From: Christensenella tenuis
Lineage (GTDB): Bacteria > Bacillota > Clostridia > Christensenellales > Christensenellaceae
Length of the DNA stretch: 64,000 nucleotides
NCBI RefSeq assembly: GCF_014287795.1
Contig: NZ_JACOON010000007.1
Span: 1-64,000 of the forward strand
Reading direction: 5' to 3'
Shown: positions 60,106 through 64,000 of the stretch, piece after piece
Position numbering within the stretch: position 1 is the stretch's first letter
Layout: every line of letters starts with the position of its first letter
Notes under the pieces: model-generated
Databases searched by the model: none
What the model was told of the DNA's origin: nothing
The model's input: only the letters and a program-made list of their open reading frames with translations
Made by a program: the position numbers and the translations under genes

Positions 60106-60201
60106 AAAAACGCAGCAGGCCCGGGGTGCGCAACCACCCCGGAACCCTGCTCAAAGGTGCCGACACACCCTCAAGCAGCCCCACTGGGGCACTGCGTTCA
60201 A
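60106..60201 (-). ncRNA. Unidentified compact structured RNA
   Basis: A roughly 96-nt RNA is predicted on the minus strand from its own promoter to a U-tract (TGCTGCGTTTTT). It folds into a four-way junction: closing stem AACGCA/TGCGTT; hairpin GCCCC-AGT-GGGGC; an 11-bp stem GCTTGAGGGTG / CACCTTTGAGC with loop TGTCGG; and a long GC stem (CCGGGGTG / CACCCCGG inside GCAGG/CCTGC). The 11-bp stem has three G-U pairs on this strand that would be A-C mismatches on the other, so the minus strand is the structured one. It lacks the SRP (GGAA tetraloop region), 6S and tmRNA landmarks. It is antisense to the leader of the gene at 60338. Confidence 0.6.
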
Positions 60202-60206
60202 GTATC

Positions 60207-60235
60207 ATTATACAAGCCATTCGCTTGTTGTTCAA
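60207..60235 (-). promoter_or_regulatory. Promoter of the structured RNA
   Basis: TTGAAC (60230-60235) and TATAAT (60207-60212) on the minus strand with a 17-base spacer; the predicted start is near 60200, at the first base of the closing stem. Confidence 0.75.
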
Positions 60236-60244
60236 TGACATTTT

Positions 60245-60298
60245 GACGCGCGAGGGTATTTGGCGTAGGCCAAGCACCCCGCGCGTTTTTATATTCCA
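60245..60298 (+). terminator. Intrinsic terminator in the leader of the unknown gene
   Basis: ACGCGCG / CGCGCGT arms with an inner TTGGC-GTA-GCCAA-type pairing, followed by TTTTTATA on the plus strand. It would end the transcript started at 60085 before the coding region unless suppressed. Confidence 0.7.
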
Positions 60299-60299
60299 C

Positions 60300-60340
60300 G
60301 GGAAATTCCCAACCATTAAAAAAGGTGGTTGGGAATTTTG
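60300..60340 (+). promoter_or_regulatory. Hairpin occluding the ribosome site of the unknown gene
   Basis: AAATTCCCAACC (60303-60314) pairs perfectly with GGTTGGGAATTT (60327-60338), enclosing the Shine-Dalgarno AAAGGTGG and touching the start codon. The 5' segment GGGAATTTCCC (60086-60096) is exactly complementary to GGGAAATTCCC (60300-60310) and could open this hairpin. The switch is inferred. Confidence 0.5.
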
Positions 60341-60952
60341 AGCAGGTTTAGTCACAAAGATATCCTTCTCTATGGGGATGGCAAAGAATATTCCACGCTT
60401 TGTTATAAAGACGTTTTCCTTGAAATCGCAGGCCTCCGCACGTCCTTTGAGGCCGTCCGCGGTTCCATTGATGCCTATGTAACGCTGGTTCTCGGGTCTG
60501 CGGCCTCGGCGTGGCGGAGTGAAATAGGGCGCAGCGGTACCGAATATTTCCGGGCGGTCGAAAAGCAAATTGATAGGCTGCTCGGCCTTCCGGAAAAAAA
60601 ATCCGTGGAAGGCGAAACAAAATTTGATATCCTCCCCGGCCTTCTGATCTCATCGTCGGGCGGGAACTACTTTGAAAATGCGTGGAAGGAATATTCCACG
60701 GGTACGCTTGAAGAAAGGTTCCCCGCTTATTTTGATTTATCGGCTGCGGATAGGCTCCGCCATGAAATATCGGCCGTAGCGGGTGAAAAAAACGCCGGCC
60801 GCATCTTCACAATGCTGTGGCACGCGTTTTATCATTGTTCCTATCGGGAAGTCTTCCTCAAAAGTTTTCTGGATGGAATCACATCTTCCCTGCTGTCTGT
60901 CGAGCCGGATACGGCAAACCGCGTGTGGCAGGTTTGGCTGGATAATTTTTAA
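60338..60952 (+). CDS. Unrecognised 204-aa soluble protein
   Basis: The product (from TTG at 60338, MSRFSHKDILLYGDG) matches no family I know. It is soluble, mixed helical, with Trp, Tyr and Phe spread evenly (YFENAWKEYSTGTLEERFPA, MLWHAFYHCSYREVFLKS). No signal peptide, membrane helix or catalytic motif is seen. The Shine-Dalgarno AAAGGTGG is nine bases before the TTG; an alternative TTG at 60329 would abut it. Upstream are a strong promoter, a terminator and an RNA hairpin over the start. Codon use looks like the neighbours. Confidence 0.7.
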   Translation: MSRFSHKDILLYGDGKEYSTLCYKDVFLEIAGLRTSFEAVRGSIDAYVTLVLGSAASAWRSEIGRSGTEYFRAVEKQIDRLLGLPEKKSVEGETKFDILPGLLISSSGGNYFENAWKEYSTGTLEERFPAYFDLSAADRLRHEISAVAGEKNAGRIFTMLWHAFYHCSYREVFLKSFLDGITSSLLSVEPDTANRVWQVWLDNF

Positions 60953-61009
60953 TCCGCCGCGCTTTCCGTAACCGGATGGAAATAAGCGTGCGTGGAACCG
61001 GGTTGTCGG

Positions 61010-61063
61010 TACGTCTGTTTTGCAGTCCCGTTTTCGTATAGTTGGTATATACGTCTGTTTTGC
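61010..61063. repeat. Direct repeat TACGTCTGTTTTGC, 40 bp apart
   Basis: The 14-mer occurs at 61010-61023 and 61050-61063, beside the transporter remnant; it may mark a deletion or slippage event. Confidence 0.6.
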
Positions 61064-61191
61064 CGCCGCACGATAGCTTCCGTCCTTCCCGCTGTTTTGG
61101 GGAACGAATCACGGCTGCAAAAATTGCCGGCTTTATCGCCGTCATTGCGGGTATGGTTTTGGTAAATGGAATAGGACGCGCGGAAAATGGC
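61045..61191 (+). pseudogene. C-terminal fragment of a DMT/EamA transporter
   Basis: A frame from about 61096 reads FGERITAAKIAGFIAVIAG then MVLVNGIG, the conserved end of the last two helices of EamA-type drug/metabolite transporters (GER-x-GxxxIxxGxxLxN). No upstream helices are present, and the frame then runs on without similarity. It is a remnant. Confidence 0.6.
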
Positions 61192-61204
61192 ATTTCAGCG
61201 GGCC

Positions 61205-61384
61205 TTATCTTTCTTCCTTTGGTTTGTACTTCTTTGCCTGCGCGCTGTCACGTTCTTTTTCTTTGTACTTTTCTACGGTTTCCCGGAGTTGTTCGCGCTC
61301 CCTGCTTTGTTCCGCTTCATGCGTTTCGTGTAGCTGGCGCGCCTGGTTATCGTGCTCGGCAGCCCTGTGCCCGTGCATTGTCAT
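61205..61384 (-). CDS. Small charged 59-aa protein
   Basis: A 59-codon frame starts at an ATG with GGGAGG eight bases upstream. The product is almost entirely charged and helical (HETHEAEQSREREQLRETVE, KYKEKERDS, KKYKPKEER), with His near the N-terminus (MTMHGHRAAEHDN). It resembles short coiled-coil proteins, but no family is recognised. The ribosome site and regular codon use support it as a gene. It is divergent from yaaA. Confidence 0.55.
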   Translation of the reverse strand: MTMHGHRAAEHDNQARQLHETHEAEQSREREQLRETVEKYKEKERDSAQAKKYKPKEER

Positions 61385-61484
61385 AATCGTTTCCTCCCGT
61401 CATGTTTATTTGCTATAATACACCCTTTTGACACTGCATAAACCTTCCATTTTTGGTATACTGGGGAAATAGAAAGGAACTCTT

Positions 61485-62228
61485 ATGAAAATCATCATCT
61501 CCCCTGCAAAAAAAATGAACCGCTATACGGACGAACCTGGATACGCGCGCCTGCCTTTTTTCCTGCGCGAAGCGGAACAGTTGAAAGAATGCCTGCGTGG
61601 TTTCTCTTACGAAGCTCTGAAAAGGCTGTTGTGCACCAATGACCGTATTGCCACACTGAATTTTGAACGCTACCGCGATATGGACTTACTGCGGGATCCT
61701 GCGCCCGCGCTTTTATCCTATGACGGCATCCAGTATCAATATATGGCCCCGCAGGTTTTTGAACGTTCTTATTTCGATTATGTAGAAAACCACCTGCGCA
61801 TATTATCCGGCTTTTATGGGCTTTTGCGCCCCCTTGACGGCGTCGTTCCCTACCGGCTGGAGATGCAGGCAAAACTGAAAACGGATTTTTGCGATAACCT
61901 GTACGGTTTCTGGGGCGGAAAACTCTATTCCCGGCTCACCAGAAACGATCATACAATCCTGAATCTCGCATCTGCCGAATACAGCCGGGCAATCTCAAAA
62001 TACCTCACGCCCGAAGTAACCTATATCACATGTACTTTTGGCGAATGGGAAAACGGAAAGATCAGGGAAAAAGGCGTTTACGTAAAAATGGCGCGCGGCG
62101 AAATGGTGCGTTTCATGGCGGAAAATAAAATCGAGAAGCCCGGGGACGTAAAATATTTCAACCGCCTCGGCTATTCTTACCGCAGCGGACTTTCTACTCC
62201 AACAAATTATATCTTCCTGAAGGGTTGA
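61485..62228 (+). CDS. yaaA: Peroxide stress protein YaaA
   Basis: The 247-residue protein matches YaaA/UPF0246: MKIIISPAKKM at the start, LLSYDGIQYQYM, HLRILSGFYGLLRPLDGVVPYRLEMQ (split), and NRLGYSYRSGLSTPTNYIFLK at the end. In Escherichia coli YaaA lowers free iron during peroxide stress and has a DNA-binding fold. AGAAAGGA precedes the ATG. A TGG-TATACT extended -10 lies about 25 bases upstream. Role in this anaerobe is inferred. Confidence 0.93.
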   Translation: MKIIISPAKKMNRYTDEPGYARLPFFLREAEQLKECLRGFSYEALKRLLCTNDRIATLNFERYRDMDLLRDPAPALLSYDGIQYQYMAPQVFERSYFDYVENHLRILSGFYGLLRPLDGVVPYRLEMQAKLKTDFCDNLYGFWGGKLYSRLTRNDHTILNLASAEYSRAISKYLTPEVTYITCTFGEWENGKIREKGVYVKMARGEMVRFMAENKIEKPGDVKYFNRLGYSYRSGLSTPTNYIFLKG

Positions 62229-62316
62229 GTTGTACCCCGCGTTCCGCCGCACCCATGCTCTCCTGCGCCTTGGGGCGCGCTGAAGGCGTTCCTCCGCGGC
62301 GCTGGTCAGGGCTGTG

Positions 62317-63384
62317 TCAGGCGTCGAGTCCTTCCACGTCCGATAATCGGTTCTGAATGCGCTGTGAACGCTTTTGCACCGATTCCAGGTGATTCTGCGC
62401 CGCCGCGAGGGAATTTTGCGTTTTCCTCAGCATATCCCCAAATGTTTCAAACTCCCCTTTGATTTCTGCAAGCATGCCTTCGATCGCCGCAGAATGTTCC
62501 CGGATGGCCAGCGTGCGGAAACCGGTCTGCAAGCTCGTGAGGAACGCGCCGAGTGTGGACGGGCCGGTAACCATCACGCGGTATTTGCTTTGCAGCCTGT
62601 CCACAAGGCCGAGGCGGATAATTTCCGCATACAGCCCCTCCGAAGGCAGGAACATAATAGCAAAATCCGTTGTTTGCGGCGGTTTCACATACTTCTCGCT
62701 GATCTTTTTGGCCTCCGTAAGCACGGCCTGTATAAAATCTTTTTGGGCGGCTTGAAGCGCCTGCATATCTCCGCTGTCTCCAAGGGAGAGCACGCGTGCA
62801 TAGCGGTCCATTGGAAATTTGGAATCGATCGGCAAAAGAATGTCGCTGCCCTCGTCGCGCGGCACTTTTACCGCAAATTCAACTGTACTATCCCTTGTAA
62901 TACGCGCATTTTCAATAAATTGTCCGGGTGCGAGGAAGTCCGAAAGCAGTTTATAGAGCTGCACTTCTCCCCAAATGCCACGCGTCTTGACCCCAGACAG
63001 GATCGTTTTCAAATCACCGATTCCGCTTGTGAGCGCGCGCACTTCACCCATACTTTTATATACTTGTTCAAGCTGTTCATTTACCCGCGCAAAGGATGTG
63101 GAAAGTCCGCTTTTTAACGTAGTATCGAGCTTCTGGTCCACTGAAAAACGAATTTCATTTAACTTTTCTTCAACCGTGCGCCGCAGGACTTCAACGCTCT
63201 GCCCATTGACGGCGGAAGCTTTGTTTACCGCATCGAGCACCATACCGGAAAGAATCTGGAACTGGCTTGAAAGCTCTGTCCGCAGCGCGGCGTCGCCGCC
63301 CGTCTTTTTTCCCTGCCGCACAAGTATAACCGCGCACAGTATTCCGAGCGCCGCAAATCCTGCCGCAATGAAAATCATTTCCAT
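62317..63384 (-). CDS. rmuC: DNA recombination protein RmuC
   Basis: The 355-residue protein has an N-terminal membrane helix (MIFIAAGFAALGILCAVILV), a coiled-coil segment (about 40-110) and the RmuC nuclease-like domain (about 115-320: GVKTRGIWGEVQL, LPIDSKFPMDRY, FLPSEGLYAEII, VTGPSTLGAFL). RmuC limits recombination between inverted repeats in E. coli. The C-terminus is a second coiled coil. It is convergent with yaaA. Confidence 0.94.
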   Translation of the reverse strand: MEMIFIAAGFAALGILCAVILVRQGKKTGGDAALRTELSSQFQILSGMVLDAVNKASAVNGQSVEVLRRTVEEKLNEIRFSVDQKLDTTLKSGLSTSFARVNEQLEQVYKSMGEVRALTSGIGDLKTILSGVKTRGIWGEVQLYKLLSDFLAPGQFIENARITRDSTVEFAVKVPRDEGSDILLPIDSKFPMDRYARVLSLGDSGDMQALQAAQKDFIQAVLTEAKKISEKYVKPPQTTDFAIMFLPSEGLYAEIIRLGLVDRLQSKYRVMVTGPSTLGAFLTSLQTGFRTLAIREHSAAIEGMLAEIKGEFETFGDMLRKTQNSLAAAQNHLESVQKRSQRIQNRLSDVEGLDA

Positions 63385-63683
63385 AGAAAAACCTCCGCTT
63401 CAATTTTAATCCGGTTTTATCATACCATATCCGAATTGCAAACAAAGGCCGCCGCAGGAAAAAACAGCAGGAAAATTTTTTGCGGGGGCTTTTGTTCATC
63501 TGTGCTCATTCTGGAAAGTATATCCTCGGGAAAGGAAAATTCCCTCGTTCTCCCGCCGTTTAAGCAAATTTCCATACTCCATTCAACCGGCTTTCCACGC
63601 TTCCGTTCTCTTGGCTTCCGGCATAAAAGAAGCGGTTCCTTTCCTGCCTGCGGAGGAAACCCTATCGTTCAATGATGTGCAAT
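63385..63683. other. Region upstream of rmuC without a recognised gene
   Basis: About 300 bases with no supported reading frame. An A/T-rich segment before rmuC could hold its promoter, but no good pair of hexamers is seen. Confidence 0.4.
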
Positions 63684-63805
63684 CATAACTGCGCGTTCAG
63701 CGCGCAGTTTGCACTAACCCTGTAAGGGTATTTCGCTATCACCGCACCTTAAGGTGCTTGGCAGCCGACTTCCGTGCTGATTACTGGGCTGCCCCTAACA
63801 GGGGC
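63684..63805. repeat. Cluster of four hairpins at the end of an IS200-type element
   Basis: Stem-loops lie in a row: ACTGCGCG/CGCGCAGT (63688-63708), ACCCT/AGGGT (63717-63729), GCACCTT/AAGGTGC (63744-63757) and GCCCCT/AGGGGC (63791-63805). They follow the transposase fragment, where IS200/IS605 elements carry subterminal hairpins recognised by TnpA. Confidence 0.6.
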
Positions 63806-63940
63806 TCAGTCCGGTCTTTTTATGTTGTCTGTTGCTTTGTCGTGGTCTTGCTGGTTTTGTATATATTTCTTTATTGTCTCTTCGTTCAGCCCGACCGTGC
63901 TAACGTAATAACCCTTGCACCAGAATGTGCGGTTTCCCAA
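63806..63940 (-). pseudogene. tnpA: 3' fragment of an IS200/IS605-type transposase TnpA
   Basis: The last 44 codons read GNRTFWCKGYYVSTVGLNEE, TIKKYIQNQQDHDK and end IKRPD-stop, the C-terminus of Y1 transposases (FWxxGYYVSTVG). The catalytic HUH and Tyr region is missing: just upstream lies a strong hairpin and unrelated sequence. The copy is truncated and inactive. Confidence 0.85.
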
Positions 63941-63943
63941 AGC

Positions 63944-63969
63944 AAAAAAGGGCGGCCTTTTGGCCGCCC
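63944..63969 (-). terminator. Strong terminator at the right edge
   Basis: GGGCGGCC / GGCCGCCC with a TTTT loop and six T on the minus strand. It probably ends a gene that lies beyond the window and marks the left border of that unit against the transposase fragment. Confidence 0.8.
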
Positions 63970-64000
63970 TTCCTGTTGCTTTTCATTATACGCCTTTTTT

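Noticed and set aside
60106..60201. SRP RNA, 6S RNA or a tRNA-like gene
   Set aside because: The SRP GGAA-tetraloop domain and the 6S long bubble-containing rod are missing, and the arms are too long for a tRNA.

Overview
The window is a stretch of a mid-GC (about 50 %) chromosome from a Gram-positive anaerobe of the Bacillota, most likely class Clostridia. The evidence is a Bacillus-type PurR, SpoVG, a YacL PIN-TRAM protein, an RqcP-like S4 protein, a YabN-like MazG, an L7Ae-type k-turn protein beside rpsL, a PrsA lipoprotein foldase, and an oxygen-independent (cbi-type) cobalamin pathway. Genus cannot be fixed from the sequence. TTG start codons are used often (hup, hemA, cbiH, mfd, rqcP, probably rpoC).

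Layout. 1-12616, minus strand: rpoB-rpoC from a strong own promoter and terminator, then a 266-aa membrane protein, an L7Ae-like protein, rpsL, rpsG, fusA and the start of tuf. 12752-21029, minus: a DUF1638 protein, yacL, radA, a membrane-anchored propeller-like protein, a fused ispDF, rqcP, then hup and mazG. 21337-21957, plus: a MarR regulator with a His-rich tail. 22033-32479, minus: prsA, mfd, pth, glmU, spoVG, purR, a GNAT, a DUF6485 mini-protein, tadA and a lipoprotein; a 213-bp unit covering the glmU 3' end is present three times in tandem between glmU and pth. 32575-36500 is an accessory patch starting at tRNA-Ser(CGA): a degenerate copy of the tRNA 3' end, a membrane-tethered LuxR-type regulator, a lipoprotein, a small membrane protein, a DUF1989 protein and a gene remnant.

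36961-59723, minus, is one uninterrupted 24-gene operon of about 22.5 kb behind a sigma-A promoter, a cobalamin riboswitch and an intrinsic terminator. It begins with the cobalt transporter cbiMNQO, then carries corrin-ring genes (cbiD, L, F, G, H, J-sirC fusion, ET, X, C, A, P) interleaved with the whole glutamyl-tRNA-to-uroporphyrinogen III route (hemA, hemC, cobA-hemD fusion, hemB, hemL), and ends with cobT, cbiB, cobD and cobO. cobU and cobS are not in the window, and there are no late haem genes, so the tetrapyrrole supply here is dedicated to corrinoid (and possibly sirohaem).

59740-64000 is mixed. A tRNA-Ser remnant is followed by a compact locus at 60050-60952 in which two opposing promoters flank a roughly 96-nt structured RNA on the minus strand, antisense to the leader of an unrecognised 204-aa protein; this is the best candidate for something undescribed. 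After it come a decayed DMT-transporter fragment, a 59-aa charged mini-protein gene, yaaA, rmuC, and the truncated end of an IS200-type transposase.
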